DNA of 64,000 nucleotides. Origin: Bryobacteraceae bacterium. Lineage in GTDB: Bacteria > Acidobacteriota > Terriglobia > Bryobacterales > Bryobacteraceae. The DNA is taken from NCBI GenBank assembly GCA_947458745.1, contig CANGYQ010000003.1:310001-374000 (forward strand), written 5' to 3'. How positions within the stretch are numbered: the stretch's first letter is position 1; every line of letters starts with the position of its first letter. Positions 27,926-35,285 of this stretch are shown here, one piece after another. The notes below the pieces were generated by a model that was given only the letters and a program-made list of their open reading frames with translations, was not told where the DNA came from and did not search any database. Made by a program: the position numbers and the translations under genes.

Positions 27926-28327
27926 ATGGACCAACGTATCCGGGTGCTGGTGGCGAAACCGGGCCTCGACGGGCACGACCGTGGAGCCAAAGTGATCGCA
28001 CGCGCCCTGCGCGACGCTGGCATGGAAGTGATCTACACCGGATTGCGGCAGACGCCGGAGATGATCGTGAACGCGGCCTTGCAGGAGGACGTCCAAGTAA
28101 TTGGGTTGTCTATCCTATCTGGGGCGCATAATAGCATAGTGCCCCGCATCATGCAGTTACTTCGCGAGAAGCAACTAACGGATGTGGTGGTCATCGTAGG
28201 CGGCATCATCCCTGATGACGATGCCGAACAGTTAAGACAGCTCGGGGTTGCGCAGGTGTTTCAGCCAGGGGCCGCGCTGGAAGGCATCGTGGATTTCATC
28301 CGCCAAGCCGTTCCGCTGACCGCCTGA
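27926..28327 (+). CDS. Cobalamin-binding protein (methylmalonyl-CoA mutase C-terminal domain)
   Basis: The 133-residue protein is a stand-alone B12-binding Rossmann domain. [18 protein letters not shown] contains the DxHxxG motif whose His ligates cobalt, followed by [13 protein letters not shown] and [12 protein letters not shown]. This corresponds to the small subunit/C-terminal domain of methylmalonyl-CoA or isobutyryl-CoA-type mutases. The catalytic large subunit is not in the window, so it either pairs with a distant gene or acts in regulation. Confidence 0.9.
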   Translation: MDQRIRVLVAKPGLDGHDRGAKVIARALRDAGMEVIYTGLRQTPEMIVNAALQEDVQVIGLSILSGAHNSIVPRIMQLLREKQLTDVVVIVGGIIPDDDAEQLRQLGVAQVFQPGAALEGIVDFIRQAVPLTA

Positions 28328-28382
28328 CAGGTTCAGACAGATCATGGACTGGCACCGCGAACCCCCACAGAAAAGAGAGCGC

Positions 28383-29855
28383 ATGCAAGAAAAGTTGAAC
28401 ATCGCGGTGTTTGTCGATTACGACAACATCGAGATTGGTCTCAAATCAACCCTGCGCCGCGAGTTCGATGTTTCGATTCCCCTCGAAGCCTTGAAAGAGC
28501 GCGGCGATATCGTAGCTAAGTTCGCGTATGCCAACTGGGGGCGCCAGGAATCGGCGGCCCGCCAGATGGCTGAAAACGCGGTCCAGATGGTGCAGCGGAT
28601 GCCCAGCCCGCGCGGCGATAAGAACGGCGGCGACATCAACCTGGCGCTGGACGCGCTGGAAATGGCCTTCACGCATCGCCATGTCAACGCCTTCTGCATC
28701 GTGTCGGGCGACAGTGACTTCATCCCGCTGGTGAACAAACTGAAGGAGTACGGCAAGCAGGTTTATGTGGTGGGCGGCAAGGCCTTCACCTCCACCATCC
28801 TGCAGCAGAACTGCCATGAGTTCATCAGTTATGAGTCGCTGCTGCCGGACCGTCCGGAACCGGCGTCGCAGTCCCAATCGAGTGCTGGGCCCGCCACTTC
28901 GGTGGTGATCGCGCCAACCGGCGTGATCGATACTCTGCCCGGCGAGATCCGCACGGTGCGCCGTGACAACGTCGATCGTGGCGAGCGCAGTGACCGTGGT
29001 GATCGGGGAGACCGTGGCGACCGTGGCCGTGGCCGTGGTGACCGCCGAGACCGTGGCGACCGCTCCGACCAGGGAGACCGTCCGGAGCGCAGCGGTGAGC
29101 CGCGCCAGGCGCGTCCGCCTGCTTTGGATCTGGCTCTGTCGATGAACCTGGTGGAGCGGGCCCTGCAAGTGCTGGAACGCCGCAACGTCCAGCCGCAGTT
29201 GGGGCTGCTGAAGTCCACCATGCTGCAGCTGGATTCGACGTTCTCTGAGCGTGCCTATGGAGCGTTCAGCTTCTCCGACTTTGTTGATCGCCTCAAGAAG
29301 GGCGACTTCGTCAACGTCACCGGCAGCGGTGGGCGCGTGATCATCGAACGCAAGTCCGGTGGACCGTCCAAGATGATGCCGCAACCGGAAGAAGCGTTGC
29401 CGGGTCTGCGCGATGTGCTCGAGAACCATCGCCTGGAGCTGGAGAACGGCGGTACGGTGGAAGAGCTGGCCGCCTGGATGGCGGCGGAGCATCCTTCCTT
29501 CGATGCGCAGGCGTTGGGCTTCCAGGCCTTCAACGAGTTCCTGAACTATGCCCAGGACAAGACTGTGGTCCGCATCGAAGCCGATGCCGAACGCGGCCAG
29601 ATTGTGTTCCTGGGTGCGGAGTTCTATCCCCCGGCCCCGCCACCGCAACCGGTGATGGAAACGCCGCAGGAAGAAGAGTTTGAAGACGACGGCCCGCAAC
29701 CCTATGTGGAAGGCCAGCCCTCGATCTTTGAGCCGAACCCGCCGCCCGCCAAGCCGAAGAAGACGGCCACACGCAAGCGGTCCACTTCTACCAAGTCTTC
29801 GTCAACGGGTTCGCGCAGCACGACGTCGCGCCCCCGCAAACGCAAGACTGACTAG
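28383..29855 (+). CDS. NYN-domain ribonuclease-like protein with OST-HTH/LOTUS domain
   Basis: The 490-residue protein begins with a NYN (PIN-like) nuclease domain: IAVFVDYDNIEIGL with the first acidic cluster, GDINLALDALEMAF, and CIVSGDSDFIPLVNKLKEYG, which together supply the metal-binding aspartates. A low-complexity Arg-Gly-Asp-rich linker covers residues 198-245. One clear OST-HTH/LOTUS domain (LVERALQVLERR ... AYGAFSFSDFVDRL) follows, then a second, weaker candidate (LPGLRDVLENHRLEL ... FNEFLNYAQDK), and a Lys/Arg/Ser-rich tail. NYN-LOTUS architecture resembles eukaryotic MARF1-type RNA regulators; the bacterial role is not established. An in-frame ATG at 28344 is an alternative start. 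Confidence 0.88.
   Translation: MQEKLNIAVFVDYDNIEIGLKSTLRREFDVSIPLEALKERGDIVAKFAYANWGRQESAARQMAENAVQMVQRMPSPRGDKNGGDINLALDALEMAFTHRHVNAFCIVSGDSDFIPLVNKLKEYGKQVYVVGGKAFTSTILQQNCHEFISYESLLPDRPEPASQSQSSAGPATSVVIAPTGVIDTLPGEIRTVRRDNVDRGERSDRGDRGDRGDRGRGRGDRRDRGDRSDQGDRPERSGEPRQARPPALDLALSMNLVERALQVLERRNVQPQLGLLKSTMLQLDSTFSERAYGAFSFSDFVDRLKKGDFVNVTGSGGRVIIERKSGGPSKMMPQPEEALPGLRDVLENHRLELENGGTVEELAAWMAAEHPSFDAQALGFQAFNEFLNYAQDKTVVRIEADAERGQIVFLGAEFYPPAPPPQPVMETPQEEEFEDDGPQPYVEGQPSIFEPNPPPAKPKKTATRKRSTSTKSSSTGSRSTTSRPRKRKTD
28975..29090 (+). repeat. Tandem 9-nt-type repeats encoding an RGD-rich linker
   Basis: Imperfect repeats of GACCGTGGC/GACCGTGGT units lie inside the NYN-LOTUS gene and encode R-G-D/R-G-R runs. 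The number of units is a likely site of replication slippage. Confidence 0.6.
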
Positions 29856-29916
29856 TTCGTCGCTGACAAGTCCCCGGCGGGTCCCGCGGTTCCACTGAAC
29901 CGCAGGCCCGCCCGGG

Positions 29917-29922
29917 TAAACT
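29917..29922 (+). promoter_or_regulatory. -10 hexamer, leaderless-type
   Basis: TAAACT ends 7 nt before the ATG at 29930; the intervening TGAGGGC is too close to act as a normal ribosome site. Confidence 0.4.
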
Positions 29923-29929
29923 TGAGGGC

Positions 29930-30313
29930 ATGATCGAACGCATTCATCCCGCTGGCTCCGTGATTCCCCGGGGTCCTTACTCGCCCGCCGTCCGTGCGGG
30001 CGATTTCATTTATGTCTCCGGGCAAGGCCCCGTTGATCCAGCCACTGACCAGTACAGCTACGGCGACATCCAGCACGAAACGCGTGTCGTCCTGAACAAC
30101 ATTCGCCTGATCCTGGAAGGCGCCGGAGCATCCATGGCCGACGTGATCAAGTGCAACGTCTTCCTGGTCGATGGTCGCGATTTTGCTCAGATGAACGAGG
30201 TCTACGGCAGCTTCTTCGGCGACAACAAGCCCGCCCGGACGACGATTGAGTGTAAATTTGCTAACCCCCAGATGAAGGTGGAGATCGACTGCGTGGCTTA
30301 TCAGCCGAGGTGA
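29930..30313 (+). CDS. ridA: RidA family reactive intermediate deaminase
   Basis: The 127-residue protein has the RidA/YjgF signature throughout: GPYSPAVRAGDFIYVSGQGP, NNIRLILEGAGASMADVIKC, and PARTTIECKFANPQMKVEID, which carries the arginine that binds the carboxylate of 2-iminobutyrate or related enamines. The known role is hydrolysing reactive imines released by PLP enzymes, in the cytoplasm as a trimer. It is monocistronic. Confidence 0.92.
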   Translation: MIERIHPAGSVIPRGPYSPAVRAGDFIYVSGQGPVDPATDQYSYGDIQHETRVVLNNIRLILEGAGASMADVIKCNVFLVDGRDFAQMNEVYGSFFGDNKPARTTIECKFANPQMKVEIDCVAYQPR

Positions 30314-30393
30314 TGAGTGATGCTGGCCTCGCCCGGCAAACCGCACCCATCGATCTGCAAGCTGCAAGGGAGGCGCTCACAGGCTTGGACGTG

Positions 30394-31458
30394 CTACTGC
30401 CGCAGGTAGACTTTTAAGTTCGCTGTTGGGCCCCCAATGCAGGCGATATCGGCTTTGCCGTCGCCATTTAAGTCCCCCACTTCGCACGAGTTTGCCTTGA
30501 GGCCTGCGTCCAGTACGCTCGGGGTCCAGGTCCCTTTGGTGCGGGTGTAGAGGTTGACGCCGCCTTTGGGACCGCGATGTCCGGCCACGACGATGCCGTC
30601 GGCCACGACTTGGATGGTGTGCCCCTGGTCCAGCGTGGTGTCGATTACCTGACGCTGGCCCTTTTCGTAGATCACCACCTGGCCGCCGTGCCACGGCTCA
30701 ATCGCGGCCAGATATCCCTTGCCTTGCGCGATGTCGCTGGACCCGGACTTGGGCCACGCCGTCGGGTCACCCTTCGATACTTCGGTGCGCTTCCACATGC
30801 CCCCGCCGAGTTCGTAGCGATGGATGCCCAGGAAACTGGCCGTCAAGATGGCGTCATGCTTGCCCGATTTGATGATGTGGATGCCGTGCACCACGCCTTC
30901 GTTCTGCTCGCCGATCAGTTCGCGCTTCCACTCACCCGGCCGGTAGTAGACCAGTGGCACGTGGGCGCGAAAGTCTGGCGCATCGGCTCCGAAGCCCGCC
31001 AGCGGCGCGTTGATCGCCACCTTTTTGCCGGATCCATCGATGTCCGCCCAACGGATGCGGTGCGATGTGGTCAGCTTGTCGATCTCGGTCTGCTGCCATA
31101 GGCCCCGCGGGTCGCCCTGGTGCTTCAAGACGCTGACGCCGCCAATGGAATTCTTGGGCAGGTTGTCGAACAAGGACGCCATCACAATTTCGGGGATGCC
31201 GTCGCCGTCGGTGTCATGCGCCGCGCAGTTAATCATGCGCTTCTGTCCGCTCACGATTACATGGCGCGGCCACGGGCCACCCACTTTGCCTGGGTTCTCA
31301 TACCAGAGCAACTCATCCAGACCGCTGGCCAGCGCGATCAGATCCGGACGACCGTCCTTGTTCAGGTCGGCAATCACCACCTGGTAGCCGCCCTTGAGGC
31401 CCTCGGCGATCGTTTGGGCCGAAAAATCGGCCGCCAGTAGCAGAATTGGTAACAGCAT
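30394..31458 (-). CDS. Secreted FG-GAP/VCBS repeat beta-propeller protein
   Basis: The 354-residue protein has a signal peptide (MLLPILLLAADFSA) and several calcium-binding D-x-D/N-x-D-G loops: DLNKDGRPDL, DTDGDGIPE, DIDGSG and DLNGDGKAD, typical of integrin-like FG-GAP propellers. No enzymatic motif is seen. The frame is open far upstream, but that part is antisense to the next gene, and the signal peptide marks this ATG. Its start lies only 15 nt from the start of the divergent gene at 31474. Confidence 0.85.
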   Translation of the reverse strand: MLLPILLLAADFSAQTIAEGLKGGYQVVIADLNKDGRPDLIALASGLDELLWYENPGKVGGPWPRHVIVSGQKRMINCAAHDTDGDGIPEIVMASLFDNLPKNSIGGVSVLKHQGDPRGLWQQTEIDKLTTSHRIRWADIDGSGKKVAINAPLAGFGADAPDFRAHVPLVYYRPGEWKRELIGEQNEGVVHGIHIIKSGKHDAILTASFLGIHRYELGGGMWKRTEVSKGDPTAWPKSGSSDIAQGKGYLAAIEPWHGGQVVIYEKGQRQVIDTTLDQGHTIQVVADGIVVAGHRGPKGGVNLYTRTKGTWTPSVLDAGLKANSCEVGDLNGDGKADIACIGGPTANLKVYLRQ

Positions 31459-31461
31459 CCC

Positions 31462-31467
31462 TACAAT
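31462..31467 (+). promoter_or_regulatory. -10 hexamer in a 15-bp divergent intergenic gap
   Basis: TACAAT ends 6 nt before the ATG at 31474. Read on the other strand the same element gives TATTGT, 4 nt before the divergent ATG at 31458. Both messages would have to be leaderless or initiate inside the neighbouring gene. Confidence 0.5.
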
Positions 31468-31473
31468 AAGACC

Positions 31474-32490
31474 ATGCGATTTGTCCTTCTCGCGACCACC
31501 CTGGCCTGGGGCGCCGCCACGCTCAGTGCCGAGACGAAGTATCTGGCGAACCTGAAGCAGCTCACTAACGGCGGACAGAACGCCGAAGCCTACTGGGCGC
31601 CTGATGGCAAGCGCCTGATTTTCCAGACCACGCGCGAGCCTTACAAGTGCGACCAGATCTTCATCATGAACGCCGATGGATCGGACCAGCACCTGGTCTC
31701 CACCGGCAAGGGGCGCACCACCTGCGCCTACTTCCTCAAGGACAACAAGCACATTGTCTACGCCTCGACGCACGAAGCCGGCGACGAGTGCCCGCCGCCG
31801 CCTGACCGCAGCAAGGGCTACCTGTGGGGTGTCTTTGCGGGCTATGACATCTATCTGGCCACGGATGCCGGCAAGATCACGAAGAAGCTTACCGACGCGC
31901 CCGGCTATGACGCCGAGGCCACGGTGAACTGGAAGCAGGACCGCATCATCTACACCTCGATGGCTTCGGGCGATCTCGACACTTGGTCGATGAAGCCCGA
32001 TGGCAGCGGCAAGAAGCGCCTCACCATGCTGCCCGGCTATGACGGCGGCGCGTTCTTCTCCCGTGACGGCAAGAACATCATCTGGCGCGCCAACCACCCC
32101 AATCAGCACGACGCGATGCAGAAGTACAAAGACCTGCTGAAGGACAACATGGTGGCCCCCATGCGCATGGAATTGTTCATCTCCGACGCCGAGGGCAAGA
32201 ACGAAAAACAGTTGACTAACTTCGGCTGCGCCAGCTTCGCGCCCACCTTCACGCCCGACGGCAAGAAGATCCTGTTTGCCTCCAACAAACACAACTGCGA
32301 CGGCCGCCGCTTTGAGCTGTTCATGATCAACGCCGACGGCACCGGTCTGGAACAAGTCACCGACTTCGGCGGCTTTACGAGCTTCCCGGAGTTCTCCCCC
32401 GACGGCAAGAAGTTGGTGATCTCCACCGACTATAAAGCGACTTCTCGCTACGAGTTCAATATCTTCGTGGCGGACTGGACGGGGAAATAG
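31474..32490 (+). CDS. Secreted TolB-like (PD40) beta-propeller protein
   Basis: The 338-residue protein has a signal peptide (MRFVLLATTLAWGAATLSA) and six repeated PD40/TolB blades with the motif A-x-W-x-P-D-G-K-x-L/I-x-F and variants (YWAPDGKRLIFQTTRE, FTPDGKKILFASNKHNC, FSPDGKKLVISTDY). Several internal cysteines may form disulphides. TolB itself contacts Pal in the cell envelope, but no tol/pal genes are nearby, so an independent periplasmic role is likely. A strong terminator follows. Confidence 0.85.
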   Translation: MRFVLLATTLAWGAATLSAETKYLANLKQLTNGGQNAEAYWAPDGKRLIFQTTREPYKCDQIFIMNADGSDQHLVSTGKGRTTCAYFLKDNKHIVYASTHEAGDECPPPPDRSKGYLWGVFAGYDIYLATDAGKITKKLTDAPGYDAEATVNWKQDRIIYTSMASGDLDTWSMKPDGSGKKRLTMLPGYDGGAFFSRDGKNIIWRANHPNQHDAMQKYKDLLKDNMVAPMRMELFISDAEGKNEKQLTNFGCASFAPTFTPDGKKILFASNKHNCDGRRFELFMINADGTGLEQVTDFGGFTSFPEFSPDGKKLVISTDYKATSRYEFNIFVADWTGK

Positions 32491-32524
32491 CGGGTCACCC
32501 ACCGCCAGTTTGCAGCAGCCGACC

Positions 32525-32551
32525 AGCCCCGTGCGCAAGCGCGGGGCTTTT
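32525..32551 (+). terminator. Intrinsic terminator with GCAA tetraloop
   Basis: A 10-bp stem (AGCCCCGTGC/GCGCGGGGCT, one G-T pair) closed by GCAA is followed by TTT, directly after the TolB-like gene. Confidence 0.8.
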
Positions 32552-32595
32552 CACGTTTCATCCTTGAAGAGAGCTGCGCGGCGGGTGCTATTCTG

Positions 32596-32621
32596 ATTCT
32601 AGAAAGTGCGATTTCTAGAAT
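32596..32621. promoter_or_regulatory. Operator-like inverted repeat over the antitoxin start codon
   Basis: ATTCTAGAAA (32596-32605), six bases, then TTTCTAGAAT (32612-32621) form a perfect 10-bp inverted repeat; each arm also contains the palindrome TTCTAGAA. The A and T of the start codon at 32620 lie in the right arm. RHH antitoxins commonly bind such sites to repress their own operon. Confidence 0.6.
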
Positions 32622-32838
32622 GAAAGTCGGTATCGAAATTCCCGAGGACTTGCATCGGCGCTTGAAAGTGGAAGCAGCCCGGCGTCAGGTGAAGCTGAAA
32701 GACGCATTTGAAGAGGCGATCACGGCTTGGCTGAAGCCCGTTGAACCGGCTCCTGATGCGGAGTTTCAGGAGCAATTGCGCATTGCCAAGGAAGGGATGG
32801 TCCGCTACCGCGAGACCCTCCGCGAGTTGGCCAAGTGA
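32620..32838 (+). CDS. Ribbon-helix-helix antitoxin
   Basis: The 72-residue protein has an RHH/CopG-type N-terminus (KVGIEIPEDLHRRLKVEAARR: one strand, then two helices) and a C-terminal acidic helix suited to neutralising a toxin. It is followed after 26 nt by a Doc-family toxin, so the pair is a type II toxin-antitoxin module. No ribosome site precedes the ATG; instead the start codon is inside an inverted repeat. A weak TTGAAG/TATTCT pair (32564 and 32589, 19-bp spacing) may be the promoter. Confidence 0.8.
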   Translation: MKVGIEIPEDLHRRLKVEAARRQVKLKDAFEEAITAWLKPVEPAPDAEFQEQLRIAKEGMVRYRETLRELAK

Positions 32839-32864
32839 TCACCAGGTGCGGTGACTGATTCAGT

Positions 32865-33254
32865 ATGGCGGAGCCCAAACGGCTGCAACTGGCGGTAGTC
32901 CACGCGATGCATCAACTGCAGATCGAAGAGCACGGTGGTCTAGATGGTGTGCGTGATGCCGGACTGCTGGAATCCGCCCTGGCGCGGCCGCAGAATCGCT
33001 ACGCCTACGAAGGATCAGGCATCATTGAGCTGGCGGCATGCTACGCGGCGGGGATCGCCAAGAATCACCCTTTCCTCGATGGCAACAAGCGAACGGCGTT
33101 CCTGGCCGCCTACACGTTTCTGGCCCACAACGGCATCCGCTTGACGGCCACTCAACCTGAGGCAACCGCAGCGACGCTGGCCCTCGCAGCAGGGGAACTG
33201 AATGAGGGGCAGTTCGCTCGCTGGTTGGCTGAGCACAGTATTGAGTTGCCGTAG
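32865..33254 (+). CDS. doc: Doc-type toxin (death-on-curing, Fic fold)
   Basis: The 129-residue protein has the Doc/Fic active-site motif HPFLDGNKRTAF with the catalytic His at residue 68. Doc toxins phosphorylate elongation factor Tu and stop translation. Conserved helices before it (GLLESALARPQNRY, AACYAAGIAKN) match the family. It forms a module with the RHH gene just upstream. Doc is usually paired with a Phd-type antitoxin; the RHH partner here is a less common combination. Confidence 0.88.
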   Translation: MAEPKRLQLAVVHAMHQLQIEEHGGLDGVRDAGLLESALARPQNRYAYEGSGIIELAACYAAGIAKNHPFLDGNKRTAFLAAYTFLAHNGIRLTATQPEATAATLALAAGELNEGQFARWLAEHSIELP

Positions 33255-33284
33255 CTGTCGGAGTCTCCCGCCGCCGGTCCCTCG

Positions 33285-33857
33285 CTACTCCTTCATCTCG
33301 CCGGAAAGCTTGCTGGCCAAGGGTGAGGTCTGGCCTGCGTACTTGTTGCCGGGCTTCTTGCGGTAGGGCATGCTGGAGGGGCCCGACAACTGCTCAAACG
33401 TCATGGAGCAGATGCGCATGCCGGGGTAGAGAGCAACCGGCATGATGCCCAGGTTTGACAACTCCAGCGTCGCCTTGCCCGCCCAGCCAGGGTCAAACAG
33501 GCCCGCCGTGCCATGGACGATGATGCCAATTCGGCCCAACGAAGACCGGCCTTCCAGGCGTCCCAGCACGTCGTCATCCAGCTCCAGCGTCTCGTGCGTG
33601 ATCGCCAGGGCAAACTCGCGTGGCTGAAGAATGAATGGTTCTCCATCGGGCACCACGATGGTGCGCATCAACTTCTGGATCTCCACTTTGTTGCGAAGGT
33701 CGATGTAGGGATACTTGGAATGCTCAAAAATGGAGAACTCATTACCCAGGCGGAAATCGACTGAGCAGCTGCCGTACTGGTCCGGGGGCAACTCAGGAGC
33801 GATGCGGATTTTGCCTTCGGCCAGATAGCGCCGGATGTCAACGTCGGAAAGAACCAT
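33285..33857 (-). CDS. dcd: dCTP deaminase
   Basis: The 190-residue protein has the dCTP deaminase/dUTPase trimer fold: LSDVDIRRYL at the start, LEGRSSLGRIGIIVHGTAG with the catalytic region, FDPGWAGKATLELSN, and a C-terminal KYAGQTSP. It converts dCTP to dUTP for thymidylate synthesis. The HGTAG-FDPGW region resembles bifunctional dCTP deaminase/dUTPases (dCTP directly to dUMP), which cannot be decided by eye. A TACACT ends 9 nt before the ATG. Confidence 0.93.
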   Translation of the reverse strand: MVLSDVDIRRYLAEGKIRIAPELPPDQYGSCSVDFRLGNEFSIFEHSKYPYIDLRNKVEIQKLMRTIVVPDGEPFILQPREFALAITHETLELDDDVLGRLEGRSSLGRIGIIVHGTAGLFDPGWAGKATLELSNLGIMPVALYPGMRICSMTFEQLSGPSSMPYRKKPGNKYAGQTSPLASKLSGEMKE

Positions 33858-33866
33858 GAAACTGGC

Positions 33867-33872
33867 AGTGTA
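33867..33872 (-). promoter_or_regulatory. -10 hexamer, near-leaderless
   Basis: TACACT on the minus strand ends 9 nt before the ATG of dcd at 33857. Confidence 0.4.
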
Positions 33873-33941
33873 ACGCCTCTGGGGCGGCCTGTGTGCGCCG
33901 ACAGGCGGTCCGCCCGTTTGACGCGTCGATTTACCTTGTCT

Positions 33942-34634
33942 TTAGAAGTGCCGGAGCAGGTCCGGGAACCGGTCGAGGACCAGCAGTTTGCCGGGGCCGG
34001 GGTTCACCAAGTCCATCCGCTCCAGTGACCACGTCCGCTCGTGCGGCACGAAGGCAGCGTTCCAGCCGGCGTGCAGGGCGGGATTAATGTCGGACTTGGG
34101 GCTGTTACCTACCATCCAGGTGGAATCCAGGTGGAAGCCGTGTTCGGTGGCCAGTTGCTCATAGGCCCGGACGTCCTTTTCCCGGACAATGGCGGCGTGG
34201 TCAAAAAGATGATCCAGGCCGCTGCGTTCAATCTTGGCCTGCTGCTCGGCGGGTGCGCCCTTGGTGAACAACACCAGTTCGTGCCGCTCGCTTAAGGCCA
34301 TCAAGGTTTCCGCCACGCCGTCCAGCAAAACAATCGGATGGTTCAGGATGTCGAGCGCAAATGCCGTCACCTGATCCAGGTCGGCGTCGGACACCGGCCG
34401 CTCCGCCAGCGCCGTCAGGCACTGCCGCAGGTTACGGGAGAAGTTTTCGGCACCATAGCCGTGGATCTTGATGTTCTCAATCTCAATGGCATCCAGGCGG
34501 TCGCGCACCTGATCCGCGTCGAGCGTCGAGTGGGCCAGAAAGTCGTGGAAGCGGGCGAAGGCCTGCTCAAAATAAATGTTGTTCTCCCACAGGGTGTCGT
34601 CGGCGTCGATCACCAAGTGCTGGCGGCGGATCAT
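33942..34634 (-). CDS. HAD superfamily hydrolase
   Basis: The 230-residue protein has the HAD phosphatase motifs: nucleophile DADDTLW near residue 11, motif II LFTKG, and the motif III/IV region VGNSPKSDINPALHAGW. The cap is an alpha-helical C1 type, as in phosphoglycolate phosphatase-like or YjjG-like enzymes. The substrate is unknown. It lies 9 nt behind the Lon-N-domain gene and is probably co-transcribed with it. Confidence 0.87.
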   Translation of the reverse strand: MIRRQHLVIDADDTLWENNIYFEQAFARFHDFLAHSTLDADQVRDRLDAIEIENIKIHGYGAENFSRNLRQCLTALAERPVSDADLDQVTAFALDILNHPIVLLDGVAETLMALSERHELVLFTKGAPAEQQAKIERSGLDHLFDHAAIVREKDVRAYEQLATEHGFHLDSTWMVGNSPKSDINPALHAGWNAAFVPHERTWSLERMDLVNPGPGKLLVLDRFPDLLRHF

Positions 34635-34643
34635 CGGCTGCCT

Positions 34644-35261
34644 CTAGTCCCCCTCGGTCTTCAGATGCTTGCTGTGCCCGTTCTTGGGGGCCAGGGCGCG
34701 CATCTTGTCGGTCAGTGCCTGGGCGGCCATCGTGCGGGGCAGCGTCTTGGTGAGGTGTTCGATCCGTTCCGCCTCAGAGCGTAGGGTCAGCACCACCTGC
34801 TTGATTTCGACATCCTCGACATGGCGGGCCACGTCGAAACTGAGCCGGGGCGACAAGGGATCGAGCACCATATCGGGCTGGATGCGTTGGGCCAACTTCA
34901 CCAGACCGGCGCGAGCTTCCGGGTCACCCAGGTTCGAGTCTTCATCATCATAAAGCTCAATCCGGGCGCGCAGGTATGGCAGTTCGTCGTCGAGAGATTC
35001 GATCTCAAAGCGGCGGCGGCCGACGGTCAGGATGTCCAGCCGCCCGTCGTCATAGCGCTGGAGGATCTCCTCCACCGTTGCCGTGCAACCGCAATTGGCG
35101 ATGCCTTTCTGGTTGGCCAGCACTACGCCGAACTCGATACGTTCAGCCAGCACGACGCGCATCATTTCGCGATACCGTTCCTCGAAGATGTGCAACGGCA
35201 ACGTCACACCGGGGAACAGCACCACGCCGAGCGGAAACAAGGGCAGCAAGTCAGGCCGCAT
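34644..35261 (-). CDS. LON peptidase substrate-binding-domain protein
   Basis: The 205-residue protein is a stand-alone Lon N-terminal domain: LLPLFPLGVVLFPGVTLPLHIFEERYREMM, FGVVLANQKG, and the long C-terminal helices. It lacks ATPase and protease domains. Homologues are often called YcaN-like or LON substrate-binding proteins, with no settled function. The start lies 23 nt from the divergent SDR gene, with a GATAAT 6 nt upstream and no ribosome site. Confidence 0.87.
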   Translation of the reverse strand: MRPDLLPLFPLGVVLFPGVTLPLHIFEERYREMMRVVLAERIEFGVVLANQKGIANCGCTATVEEILQRYDDGRLDILTVGRRRFEIESLDDELPYLRARIELYDDEDSNLGDPEARAGLVKLAQRIQPDMVLDPLSPRLSFDVARHVEDVEIKQVVLTLRSEAERIEHLTKTLPRTMAAQALTDKMRALAPKNGHSKHLKTEGD

Positions 35262-35266
35262 TCTCG

Positions 35267-35285
35267 TATTATCCTTCTTAAGAAG
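35267..35285. promoter_or_regulatory. Bidirectional -10 and palindrome between divergent starts
   Basis: TATTATC (35267-35273) reads as TATTAT toward the SDR gene and as GATAAT, 6 nt before the ATG, toward the Lon-N gene. Next to it CTTCTTAAGAAG (35274-35285) is a perfect 12-bp palindrome whose last base is the G of the SDR start codon. The whole regulatory space is 23 bp. Confidence 0.5.

Noticed and set aside
28446..29699. 417-codon frame antisense to the NYN-LOTUS gene
   Set aside because: It mirrors the RGD repeat as V/T/A repeats and has no recognisable fold; the sense strand has clear domains.
31459..32538. N-terminal extension of the FG-GAP protein on the minus strand
   Set aside because: It is antisense to the TolB-like gene, and the signal peptide starting at 31458 marks the real N-terminus.
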